From: Yeosuana marina
GTDB lineage: Bacteria; Bacteroidota; Bacteroidia; Flavobacteriales; Flavobacteriaceae
Assembly (NCBI RefSeq): GCF_011762485.1
Contig: NZ_JAAKGI010000005.1
Location: 62,001-126,000, forward strand
Length of the DNA stretch: 64,000 nt
Direction: 5' to 3'
Shown here one piece after another: positions 1 through 7,715 of this stretch. Position 1 is the first letter of the stretch. Every line of letters begins with the position of its first letter. Below the pieces are notes generated by a model, which saw only the letters and a list, made by a program, of their open reading frames with translations, made no database searches and had not been told where the DNA came from. The position numbers and the translations under genes are program-made.

Positions 1-1028
1 ATACTATTGAAACAGTTTATACCAATAGTGATTACGAACCGTATGCTGGCAAAAGAGACAGCGAAATTAAAGGTTTTTTAGAAACTCACGATATTGCCTT
101 TAAAACGTTTAAAGACCAAGTTATATTTGAAAAAAATGAGGTCGTAAAAACTGATGGAAGTCCTTATGTGGTTTACACACCTTACATGAAACAATGGAAA
201 GCATTATATAAAACAACATTAATAAAACAATATGATTCAGAATCGAATTTATCTAAGCTTGCTAAGCACATTGATGTGGATGATTGCAATCTTTCAGAAA
301 TGGGATTTGAAACGGCTTCCCAGAAAATAAAAAAATATACTGTTACGCCTCATTTGATTCAAACCTATGAAGCGACCCGCAACTTTCCTGGAGAAGATTC
401 AACATCTCGTTTAGGACCTCATTTGCGTTTCGGTACCGTAAGCATTCGTACTATGATTGAAAAAGCAACCGCTCAAAAAAATGAAATTTTCTGGCAAGAG
501 TTAATTTGGCGAGAGTTTTTTATGCAGATTTTATGGCACTTTCCGCATACAGCTACCCAAAGTTTTAAACCGAAATACGACCGTATAGTTTGGCGAAATA
601 ATGAAACCGAATTCAAAGCTTGGTGCGAAGGCAAAACGGGTTATCCATTAGTTGATGCAGGCATGCGACAACTTAACGAAACAGGGTTTATGCACAATCG
701 TGTACGCATGCTAGTTGGAAGTTTTTTATGTAAACACCTATTGATCGATTGGCGTTGGGGTGAAGCTTATTTTGCAGAAAAATTGCATGATTATGAGATG
801 GCCAGTAATGTTGGAAACTGGCAATGGGTTGCTGGTTGTGGAGTTGATGCAGCACCATATTTTAGAATTTTTAATCCAACCACACAAATTGAAAAATTTG
901 ATAAAGACTTGTCCTATATAAAACAATGGGTTCCAGACTTTCAAGAACTCACCTACCCAACTCCCATAGTAGATCATAAAATGGCTAGAGAACGCTGTTT
1001 AAAGGTTTATAAGGAAGCTTTAAATTAA
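1..1028 (+). CDS. phr: Deoxyribodipyrimidine photolyase / cryptochrome family (5' end outside window)
   Basis: FAD-dependent, light-driven repair enzyme for UV photoproducts, or a cryptochrome of the same fold. The reading frame is open from base 3, so the N-terminal antenna domain continues beyond the window. Visible are the N-domain signature NSDYEPYA near base 27, the FAD-domain segment TSRLGPHLRFG, the helix with WREFFMQILWHFP, and the C-terminal block MASNVGNWQWVAG followed by DAAPYFRIFNP. These are the most conserved FAD/DNA-binding elements of class I photolyases. The first in-frame GTG at 168 is internal and not the true start. The family is certain. Whether it repairs CPD or 6-4 lesions cannot be settled from this fragment. 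Confidence 0.95.
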   Translation, partial: TIETVYTNSDYEPYAGKRDSEIKGFLETHDIAFKTFKDQVIFEKNEVVKTDGSPYVVYTPYMKQWKALYKTTLIKQYDSESNLSKLAKHIDVDDCNLSEMGFETASQKIKKYTVTPHLIQTYEATRNFPGEDSTSRLGPHLRFGTVSIRTMIEKATAQKNEIFWQELIWREFFMQILWHFPHTATQSFKPKYDRIVWRNNETEFKAWCEGKTGYPLVDAGMRQLNETGFMHNRVRMLVGSFLCKHLLIDWRWGEAYFAEKLHDYEMASNVGNWQWVAGCGVDAAPYFRIFNPTTQIEKFDKDLSYIKQWVPDFQELTYPTPIVDHKMARERCLKVYKEALN

Positions 1029-1076
1029 AGTTGTTTTCATAAAATAAGCAATCCGTTTACTTTTTTCTCCGTGAAC

Positions 1077-1094
1077 AAGAAGTTAGTTTTTGCA
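1077..1094 (-). repeat. Short intergenic motif, inverted copy
   Basis: On the minus strand this reads as the core TGCAAAAACTAACTTC, which recurs almost unchanged at 4641-4657 on the plus strand and partly at 2110-2125. It lies in the gap between the photolyase and the esterase. It is too short and A/T-rich to assign a function, so a chance match is possible. Confidence 0.3.
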
Positions 1095-1275
1095 TAAAAA
1101 ACTATTGTTTTCAAAGAACTTTTAAATATATCTAACAAACCAATCTCGAGAAGTATCTTTAATGTTTATAAATTCTCATTACCATATATATAATTCTAGT
1201 AAACAAATAATTACCTTAGCTTGAATCAAAACGATCTCGTTTTAAGTAAAGTAAACGCAGCTAATAAATAAAACA

Positions 1276-2049
1276 ATGAAATCACTAAATACAAATTGGA
1301 CTAAAATATCAATTCTTCTTTTTTTCTTTGGAAGCATTACCAACTCCTTTTCCCAAGTATCAATTTTTAGTCATGAAAAATATATCAGTGCTACTGGAGA
1401 TACCCTACAATATAGGCAATTGGTATGCGACTATGATACCATTAGTAAATACCCTCTTGTGATTTTTTTACATGGTTCTGGAGAACGTGGCAATGACAAT
1501 GAAGCACAATTAAAATGGGGGGTTTTGAATTTTGCTTCAACCGAAAACATGAAACTATATCGTCCCATCGTTATTGCCCCCCAGTGTCCTATTAACATGG
1601 ATTGGTCTAACTTTTCTTATAATGATTCATTAACACTTCAACCTACACCTACCAAGCCCATGAAGCTTTTAATAGAGCTCATTAACCAAACTATCAAGAA
1701 TTTTCCTGTAGATCCTAATCGTATTTATATAACTGGCCTTTCTATGGGTGGTTTTGGTACTTTTGATGCTATTTCACGGTATCCCAATTTATTTGCAGCG
1801 GCAGTACCCGTTTGTGGTGCAGGAGATATATCCAAAGCACAGGACATTGCTCATATCCCAATCTGGATTTTTCATGGCGCCTTGGATAGCGCTGTAAATC
1901 CAAATCTTGATCAAGATATGCTTAAGGCCTTAACCAAAGCAGGCGCGCATCCGGGGTTTACGCAATATCCTGAAACAGGGCATTTTTCATGGATTGCTGC
2001 CTATAGCGACCCCATGATGATGGCTTGGTTATTTAAACAACATAAATAA
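1276..2049 (+). CDS. Secreted alpha/beta-hydrolase (PHB-depolymerase/carboxylesterase-like)
   Basis: A 257-residue protein with an N-terminal signal peptide (hydrophobic residues 11-22, cleavage probably after SFSQ at 27). The alpha/beta-hydrolase elements are in order: oxyanion-loop HGSGERG at 66-72, nucleophile elbow GLSMGG with Ser156, acid Asp204 in HGALDSAV, and His236 in ETGHFSW. This arrangement matches the LpqC/dienelactone-hydrolase-like esterases often annotated as phospholipase/carboxylesterase or prolyl-oligopeptidase family. The substrate is unknown; carbohydrate-ester or polyester substrates are plausible for a periplasmic enzyme. It stands alone, with 247 and 310 bp of non-coding DNA on either side. 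Confidence 0.85.
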   Translation: MKSLNTNWTKISILLFFFGSITNSFSQVSIFSHEKYISATGDTLQYRQLVCDYDTISKYPLVIFLHGSGERGNDNEAQLKWGVLNFASTENMKLYRPIVIAPQCPINMDWSNFSYNDSLTLQPTPTKPMKLLIELINQTIKNFPVDPNRIYITGLSMGGFGTFDAISRYPNLFAAAVPVCGAGDISKAQDIAHIPIWIFHGALDSAVNPNLDQDMLKALTKAGAHPGFTQYPETGHFSWIAAYSDPMMMAWLFKQHK

Positions 2050-2359
2050 GTGTTTTTGTAGTTTATTCTTCATAATTACACATCACTAAGTATTGACTTC
2101 TTGTATTTAAAAAATTAACTTCGCTTATCAACCAATAAAATCCACTCTAGCAAATTTTATTAAACTATTAGCAAAAAGGCCGGAATATACCCTACGAAAA
2201 ATCACTGTTTGTCAAAAAAATAAAATTACTTTTACACACGAAAATTGAAATATTCAAAACATTGGACGAAGGCCCTTATCACTGTAAAATTAAAATATTA
2301 ACGTATCTGTAAGTGGCGATTTTTGTTTCCTTGCAGAATATAATGCAAGAAGACAAAAA
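2050..2359. other. Non-coding gap of 310 bp
   Basis: A/T-rich spacer between the esterase and corA. No open reading frame worth calling and no strong hairpin is seen. It contains one copy of the AAAAAYTAACTTCGCKTATCA motif (2110-2130). The promoter of corA presumably lies in its right half, but no good TTG/TAnnTTTG pair is visible. Confidence 0.5.
2110..2130 (+). repeat. 21-nt intergenic motif, copy 2
   Basis: AAAAATTAACTTCGCTTATCA matches 4645-4665 at 19 of 21 positions. Both copies lie in intergenic DNA on the same strand. Function unknown. Confidence 0.3.
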
Positions 2360-3289
2360 ATGATTAAAATTTTCAAAACATTTGGAGGATATAATGAAAT
2401 CCAAAAAACCGAAAAAGGATGCTGGATTAATGTAATTAAACCAACAACAGAAGAAATTCAACGACTATCTGACGAATTTCAATTACCCCAAGACATCATT
2501 AATGATATTTTAGATCAAGACGAAAGACCTCGCGTGGAATTTGAAGATGATTGGTCATTAATCATCATGCGAATTCCTGTCCAAAACACCAATAATGGTG
2601 TGCCTTTCCAGACCATACCTCTTGGTGTTTTTATGAGTAGAGATATTACTTTAACATTATGTTTACAAAATAATGAAATCTTACCTGCTGAAAAATCATC
2701 ACCATTTAGAGAACAATACCGTGAAATTACAGATAGTATAAATTTTATTCTTCGCCTATTTCTTCATTCTGGAAACGTATATTTAAAATATTTAAAACAA
2801 ATTAATCAACAAACTTCATTAATTGAACAAGACCTTGAAAAGTCAATTAAAAATCGAGAGTTGAATAAACTGTTAAAGATGGAAAAATGTCTTGTTTATT
2901 TTATAACATCCATAAAAGCGAATGAAATAGTATTGGCGAAATTACGTAACTCAAAAAAAATTAATACCGAAATAAATCAAGACCTACTTGAAGATGCTAT
3001 TATTGAAAACAAGCAAGCATTAGAAATGTCACAAATTTATTCTGATATTCAAAGTGGAATGATGGATGCTTTTGCCTCAGTGATTTCAAATAATTTAAAT
3101 GTAGTTATGAAACAGTTAACGCTAATTTCTATAATTTTAATGATTCCAACATTGATAGCTAGTATTTTCGGAATGAATGTTCCAATACCATTTGAAAATT
3201 CTGTTTGGGCATTACCTACAATAATTTCTGTATCCTTATTTCTTTCAATATTGGGTGTCATTTTATTTCGTAAAAGACATTGGTTTTAG
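2360..3289 (+). CDS. corA: CorA-family divalent-cation transporter
   Basis: Inner-membrane Mg2+ (or Co2+/Ni2+) channel of 309 residues. A long cytoplasmic alpha/beta and helical domain fills residues 1-245. Two transmembrane helices follow at about 250-270 and 285-303. The family-defining GMN motif lies at 271-273, at the end of TM1. The tail RKRHWF is basic, as expected for the cytoplasmic C terminus. The loop after GMN (VPIPFENS) lacks the MPE of classical E. coli CorA, as in many shorter bacterial homologues, so the preferred ion is uncertain. An out-of-frame ATG at 2343 terminates after six codons, which supports the 2360 start. Confidence 0.93.
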   Translation: MIKIFKTFGGYNEIQKTEKGCWINVIKPTTEEIQRLSDEFQLPQDIINDILDQDERPRVEFEDDWSLIIMRIPVQNTNNGVPFQTIPLGVFMSRDITLTLCLQNNEILPAEKSSPFREQYREITDSINFILRLFLHSGNVYLKYLKQINQQTSLIEQDLEKSIKNRELNKLLKMEKCLVYFITSIKANEIVLAKLRNSKKINTEINQDLLEDAIIENKQALEMSQIYSDIQSGMMDAFASVISNNLNVVMKQLTLISIILMIPTLIASIFGMNVPIPFENSVWALPTIISVSLFLSILGVILFRKRHWF

Positions 3290-3525
3290 ACTACTAATGA
3301 AGAATACTCAGTGGCTAAAAATATATTTAAAACGGAGCTAATATAGACTTTTCGATAACTTTTTACTTATTTAGTAAAACTACTAGATTTTTAAATTTGA
3401 TTGAGTGTTAACTGGAAAATTAATGTCCTTTTGTGCGCTACATTTCATACATTAACAGATAAGTGTTATAACATTTCGACCTTATAAGAATCTGGTTTAT
3501 CACCTCCTATCTGCTTATTTTTTAA

Positions 3526-3533
3526 TAATTTTG
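3526..3533 (+). promoter_or_regulatory. Candidate -7 box for the YhcC-type gene
   Basis: TAATTTTG fits the Bacteroidetes -7 consensus TAnnTTTG and lies 22 bp before the ATG at 3556. No TTG is found 19 bp upstream, so only half of the promoter is supported. Confidence 0.4.
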
Positions 3534-3555
3534 CATCATACTCCTTTATATACCA

Positions 3556-4488
3556 ATGACAGGGAAACGCTATTTAGATTACTCGTCTTTTATTAAATCT
3601 ACCTTTGGAGAACGTGTTCAAAAAATATCCATAGACATTGGTTTTTCGTGCCCAAACAGAGATGGTTCAAAAGGTTTTGGTGGTTGTACCTATTGCAACA
3701 ACAATAGCTTTAATCCGGATTACTGTGTATCTACAAAATCGATTACAGAACAATTAAAAGAAGGTATCAGGCGTTTTTATCAAAAATATAAAACACAACA
3801 CTACTTTGCCTATTTTCAGGCATATACTAATACGTATTCTGATTTAGAAGCTTTGAAAACTATGTATGAAGAAGCGTTACGCGTTCCAAAAGTAATTGGA
3901 CTCGTCATTGGTACCCGGCCAGATTGTATTTCTGAAGAGATTATTGAGTATTTATCCGAATTATCAAAAAACTACTATATTTCTCTAGAATTTGGTGTAG
4001 AAAGCACGCTAAACAGCACCTTAAAGAAAGTGAATAGATGTCATACCTTCGAAGATACTAAAGCTGCTTATAAGCTTTGCAAAAATAAAGGATTTCATTT
4101 GGGAGCGCATTTAATTTTAGGTTTACCAGGTGAAACTAAAGATGAGTTATTACATCATGCTATAGAAATTTCAAAACTTCCTATTGATACCTTAAAGCTA
4201 CACCATTTACAAATTGTAAAACAATCGGTCATGGCAAGCCAATTCAAAAAACATCCAGAACATTTTAATTTATTTACCTCGGAGGCTTATATTGAGTTTA
4301 TTGCAGAATTTATTGGATTGTTACGCCCTGATATTATTATCGAACGATTTATTAGTGAAGCGCCTCTAGATTTATTGATAGCTCCAAATTGGAACGGACT
4401 TAAAAATTTTGAAGTTGTGGATAAAATAGATCAAGAGCTTTTAAAAAGAAATACATGGCAAGGGAAGTATTTTAAATACGATGCTTAA
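3556..4488 (+). CDS. Radical SAM protein, YhcC/TIGR01212 family
   Basis: A 310-residue radical SAM enzyme. The cluster cysteines are C32, C44 and C47 (SCPNRDG...GGCTYC), an expanded CX11CX2C pattern diagnostic of the YhcC/TIGR01212 group related to Elp3 rather than the usual CX3CX2C. Further family features are NSFNPDYC, the TRPDCI segment near 120, the FGVES strand and LILGLPGET. A role in RNA or cofactor modification has been suggested for the family, but no reaction is established. It is a single-gene unit with a short leader. Confidence 0.9.
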   Translation: MTGKRYLDYSSFIKSTFGERVQKISIDIGFSCPNRDGSKGFGGCTYCNNNSFNPDYCVSTKSITEQLKEGIRRFYQKYKTQHYFAYFQAYTNTYSDLEALKTMYEEALRVPKVIGLVIGTRPDCISEEIIEYLSELSKNYYISLEFGVESTLNSTLKKVNRCHTFEDTKAAYKLCKNKGFHLGAHLILGLPGETKDELLHHAIEISKLPIDTLKLHHLQIVKQSVMASQFKKHPEHFNLFTSEAYIEFIAEFIGLLRPDIIIERFISEAPLDLLIAPNWNGLKNFEVVDKIDQELLKRNTWQGKYFKYDA

Positions 4489-4536
4489 GATTACTTTGTC
4501 TCCCTGTATTTCAATTAAACCAAATAAAATACTAAA

Positions 4537-4596
4537 ATGCCACTTCGAGTGGATTTGTGATAAGCAATGAAACAAAATTGTATTGAGAAGTGGTAT
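4537..4596. repeat. Imperfect palindromic intergenic repeat
   Basis: ATGCCACTTC (4537-4546) and GAAGTGGTAT (4587-4596) form inverted arms with one G-T pair. The left arm also contains a tight inner hairpin, CCACT-TCG-AGTGG (4540-4552). The interior (GGATTTGT...ACAAAATTG) continues the pairing imperfectly. It resembles the CACTTCGAGTG...GAGAAGTG palindromes scattered between genes in marine Flavobacteriaceae. That resemblance is from memory and was not searched. Only one copy is seen in this window. Confidence 0.5.
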
Positions 4597-4644
4597 TGAT
4601 AAACAAAAATATTCTCACAAGTGCTTATTGATTTTATCAATGCA

Positions 4645-4665
4645 AAAAACTAACTTCGCGTATCA
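4645..4665 (+). repeat. 21-nt intergenic motif, copy 1
   Basis: AAAAACTAACTTCGCGTATCA, 19 of 21 identical to 2110-2130. Together with the bases before it (TGCAAAAAA) it also matches the inverted copy at 1077-1094. It lies downstream of murA on the opposite strand. Confidence 0.3.
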
Positions 4666-4720
4666 TCTGATATAAAACATTCAAACGATTTCATATCATA
4701 CCGATAAGTGTAACTTAAAA

Positions 4721-6031
4721 CTACTCCAACCGCTCAATATGAGCTCCAATAGCACGTAAGCGTTCGTCAATACGCTCATAACCTCTATCAATCTGCTCAA
4801 TATTTTGAATTGTTGAAGTCCCTTTTGCAGATAACGCAGCAATCAACAAGGAAACCCCAGCACGAATATCTGGCGAGGTCATAGTGGTTGCTTTTAAAGT
4901 CGATTTAAAATCATGACCAATAACGGTAGCTCTATGCGGATCACACAATATAATTTTGGCACCCATATCAATCAATTTATCCACAAAGAACAAACGACTT
5001 TCAAACATTTTTTGGTGTATTAACACGCTGCCTCTAGCTTGTGTTGCAACCACCAAAATAATACTTAGTAAATCGGGTGTAAATCCAGGCCAAGGTGCAT
5101 CAGAAATGGTTAAAATAGATCCATCAATAAAACTTTGTATTTCATAGCCATTAGTATGCGCAGGAATATGAATATCATCACCTCGTTTTTCAACGGTAAT
5201 TCCTAATTTTCTAAACACATTAGGAATCAATCCTAAATCATCCCAACTTACATTTTTAATGGTCAATTCACTCTTAGTCATCGCTGCCAAACCAATCCAG
5301 CTCCCAATTTCAATCATATCTGGCAACATGGTATGTGTTGTGCCTCCTAAAGTATCAACCCCTTCAATAACTAACATATTAGAGCCTACGCCACTAATCT
5401 TAGCTCCCATTCTATTCAGCATTTTACACAATTGCTGTAAATAAGGCTCACAAGCGGCATTGTAAATAGTGGTTGTCCCTTCAGCTAAAACGGCAGCCAT
5501 AACAATATTAGCAGTTCCAGTAACCGAAGCTTCTTCCAAAAGCATATAAGCACCTTTTAGTCGTTTAGCTTCTACACCATAGAATTGCTCTTCTTTACTG
5601 TAACCAAATTTAGCTCCCAGTTTTATGAGACCTTCAAAATGAGTGTCCAAACGACGACGTCCAATTTTATCGCCTCCAGGTTTAGGAATATATCCTTTAC
5701 CAAAACGCGCTAATAACGGTCCCACAATCATGATAGAGCCACGTAAACCGCGTCCATCAACTTTAAATTCGTCGGATTCTAAATATTTTAAGTTAAGATT
5801 ATCTGCTTGAAACGTATACGAACCATGATGCAGCATATTAATTTTAACACCTAATTTTCTTAGTAAATTAATAAGCTTGTTAACATCTACAATGTCCGGA
5901 ATATTATGAATTGTAATAAGATCTGGGGTAAGCAATACAGCACATAAAATTTGTAACGCTTCATTTTTAGCGCCTTGGGGCTGTATACTCCCTTTTAGTT
6001 GATGGCCACCTTCAATTTTAAATGTTCCCAT
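4721..6031 (-). CDS. murA: UDP-N-acetylglucosamine 1-carboxyvinyltransferase, Asp-type active site
   Basis: First committed step of peptidoglycan synthesis in the cytoplasm: transfer of enolpyruvate from PEP to UDP-GlcNAc. It has 436 residues, two inverted EPSP-synthase-like lobes, KNE at residues 22-24 for substrate binding and a GRGLRGS loop. The active-site loop reads GGDKIGRRRLD, so Asp121 replaces the catalytic Cys (Cys115 in E. coli, GGCxIGxR). Asp at this place keeps activity but is not alkylated by fosfomycin in the known Asp-type enzymes (Mycobacterium, Chlamydia, Borrelia). Transcribed just after the DUF4290 gene (14-bp gap), probably as an operon. Confidence 0.96.
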   Translation of the reverse strand: MGTFKIEGGHQLKGSIQPQGAKNEALQILCAVLLTPDLITIHNIPDIVDVNKLINLLRKLGVKINMLHHGSYTFQADNLNLKYLESDEFKVDGRGLRGSIMIVGPLLARFGKGYIPKPGGDKIGRRRLDTHFEGLIKLGAKFGYSKEEQFYGVEAKRLKGAYMLLEEASVTGTANIVMAAVLAEGTTTIYNAACEPYLQQLCKMLNRMGAKISGVGSNMLVIEGVDTLGGTTHTMLPDMIEIGSWIGLAAMTKSELTIKNVSWDDLGLIPNVFRKLGITVEKRGDDIHIPAHTNGYEIQSFIDGSILTISDAPWPGFTPDLLSIILVVATQARGSVLIHQKMFESRLFFVDKLIDMGAKIILCDPHRATVIGHDFKSTLKATTMTSPDIRAGVSLLIAALSAKGTSTIQNIEQIDRGYERIDERLRAIGAHIERLE

Positions 6032-6045
6032 ATTTTGATATACGA

Positions 6046-6699
6046 TTAATAACGCTTTCTTGGACGGTTTGGATTTTTCTTATGGCCTCCTTTTTTATTA
6101 TTGGTATTGGAACTGTATTTTGATTTGGTTCGCAATAAACTTGTGGCATCAGATAAATCTTCATCCGTGTTTTTAAGGTTTATTTTACCATTTGAAAGCT
6201 CGAACAGATGCTGAAAAATAACATCATCTTCAACCGTATCTTTATTCCAATTTAAAAAACACTTTTTCATGTGATTGGCAATAGTAAAAATAAGCGCTTC
6301 TTTAAGTTCTCCTTCTTCCCAAGTATTGGCAACATCAATCATGGTTTTGATATTGTTACCATAAAAACGGTATTTAGGAAAATTTTGTGGATATTTTAAA
6401 GGCTCTGGATGTTCTTCAAGAAATTCTTTACTAGGTTTAGGGTAAGGTGAATCAACATCTAATTCGAAATTAGACATGATAAACAATTGATCCCAAAGTT
6501 TATGCTGAAAATCTGGCACATCTCTTAAATGCGGTTGCAAATTTCCCATAACGGCAATAATAGACTTGGCTACTTTTTCGCGTTCTTCTTTGTTTTCAAC
6601 TGATTTGGCATGGTTTATCATTTTTTGCATATGACGACCATATTCCGGAATGATTAAATGCTCACGTTCTGTGTTGTATTCTAAATTATCTATAATCAA
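6046..6699 (-). CDS. DUF4290 domain protein
   Basis: A 217-residue Bacteroidetes-specific protein of unknown function. The family signature is recognisable at the N terminus (LEYNTEREHLIIPEYGRH) and in the central HKLWDQLFIMSNFELDVDSP. The C-terminal 35 residues are basic and low in complexity (KKGGHKKNPNRPRKRY), suggesting nucleic-acid or membrane contact. No signal peptide or membrane segment is seen, so it is likely cytoplasmic. It sits directly upstream of murA, an arrangement that points to a cell-wall or growth-related role, but that is inference only. Confidence 0.85.
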   Translation of the reverse strand: MIIDNLEYNTEREHLIIPEYGRHMQKMINHAKSVENKEEREKVAKSIIAVMGNLQPHLRDVPDFQHKLWDQLFIMSNFELDVDSPYPKPSKEFLEEHPEPLKYPQNFPKYRFYGNNIKTMIDVANTWEEGELKEALIFTIANHMKKCFLNWNKDTVEDDVIFQHLFELSNGKINLKNTDEDLSDATSLLRTKSKYSSNTNNKKGGHKKNPNRPRKRY

Positions 6700-6768
6700 A
6701 ATAAAGTGTGTAGATTAATTGGTTTCTGCATGTAGTTGTTATGCTAGCTCAAAAGTAACAAAAAAAAA

Positions 6769-7062
6769 CTAAAGGCTAATAACACCCTCTACATTATTTG
6801 CTACTTCTAAATACTTTTCAATAACAGCTTCAGGATTTTTCATGTGCACATTAATGGAAATACTTGTGTATTTGGCGTTTTTTGAAGCTTTAGTGTTAAT
6901 AACTGCTCCCATGTTATTAAAGATAGCTTCAATTTGCGCTATTTTTTCTATATCAGATTTTACAATAAACTTATACAGATACTCGGCAGGCCAAGTGTTC
7001 GTTTCGTATAATTGTGTTTTTAATTTATCGTAAAATTCTTCGGGGTTTTGATTTGTACTCAT
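6769..7062 (-). CDS. DUF493 (YbeD-like) small protein
   Basis: A 97-residue ferredoxin-like fold protein. The start chosen is the ATG giving MSTNQNPEEFYDKL. An upstream in-frame ATG at 7083 would add only seven residues (MQPIKKI) unlike the family. The conserved pattern FYDKLKTQL...WPAEYLYKFIVKS is the DUF493 hallmark. The E. coli homologue YbeD has no settled biochemical function. It is divergent from the AAA ATPase gene that follows, with about 90 bp between the proposed starts. Confidence 0.85.
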   Translation of the reverse strand: MSTNQNPEEFYDKLKTQLYETNTWPAEYLYKFIVKSDIEKIAQIEAIFNNMGAVINTKASKNAKYTSISINVHMKNPEAVIEKYLEVANNVEGVISL

Positions 7063-7152
7063 AATCTTTTTTATAGGTTGCAAATATACAGTTTCCTTAG
7101 CATTTTTTTTTCATCAATTAAATTCCGATTTTTACAGCAAAATAGCATCACA

Positions 7153-7707
7153 TTGGATAGTAAAAAAATTGTGATAACTGGCGGCCCGGGAACTGGAAAA
7201 ACGTCTATTATCAATGAATTGAAACATCAAAACTACTACTGTTTTGAAGAGATTATACGAACATTAACCTTAGAAGCCACAAAGGATAGTGATTCTTCTA
7301 CCCATGTTTCAAATCCAATTGCTTTTGTAAACGATCCGTTAGATTTTAATACAAGATTATTACAGGGTCGCTTAACCCAATATAAACAAGCTGCCCTTGT
7401 AGACGACCCTCTTGTGTTTTTTGACCGCGGTATTCCTGATGTTTTAGCGTATATGGAATATTTTAATCAATCCTATTCTAATGAATTTTTAAGTGTGTGC
7501 AATGAAAACAAATATAGTCATGTATATTTACTGCCTCCTTGGAAATCAATTTATAAGACAGATACTGAACGATTTGAATCTTTTAATGAAGCTGTTAAAA
7601 TCCATGATTTATTAGAACAGATTTATGAAAACTTAGGATATACCATTATTAAAGTTCCGTTTGGAACGATCAAAGAGCGCACCAATTTTATAATTAATAG
7701 TCTTTAA
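7153..7707 (+). CDS. AAA_28-type ATPase/kinase-like protein
   Basis: P-loop protein of about 184 residues. The frame is open further upstream, but a TTG at 7153 giving MDSKKIVITGGPGTGKTS places the Walker A motif (GGPGTGKTS) at the usual distance from the N terminus. The upstream extension is unlike a protein start and would overlap the DUF493 gene. After the P-loop come FEEIIRTL, a DRGIPD segment typical of the AAA_28 family, and a C-terminal LLEQIYENLGY helix. The family resembles nucleotide or metabolite kinases but its substrate is unknown. Only 8 bp separate it from recQ, so they are probably co-transcribed. Confidence 0.8.
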   Translation: MDSKKIVITGGPGTGKTSIINELKHQNYYCFEEIIRTLTLEATKDSDSSTHVSNPIAFVNDPLDFNTRLLQGRLTQYKQAALVDDPLVFFDRGIPDVLAYMEYFNQSYSNEFLSVCNENKYSHVYLLPPWKSIYKTDTERFESFNEAVKIHDLLEQIYENLGYTIIKVPFGTIKERTNFIINSL

Positions 7708-7715
7708 AGCAGTTT

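Noticed and set aside
7048..7152. Longer N terminus for the AAA ATPase
   Set aside because: It is hydrophobic, overlaps the DUF493 gene start and lies before the usual family start; TTG at 7153 is better.
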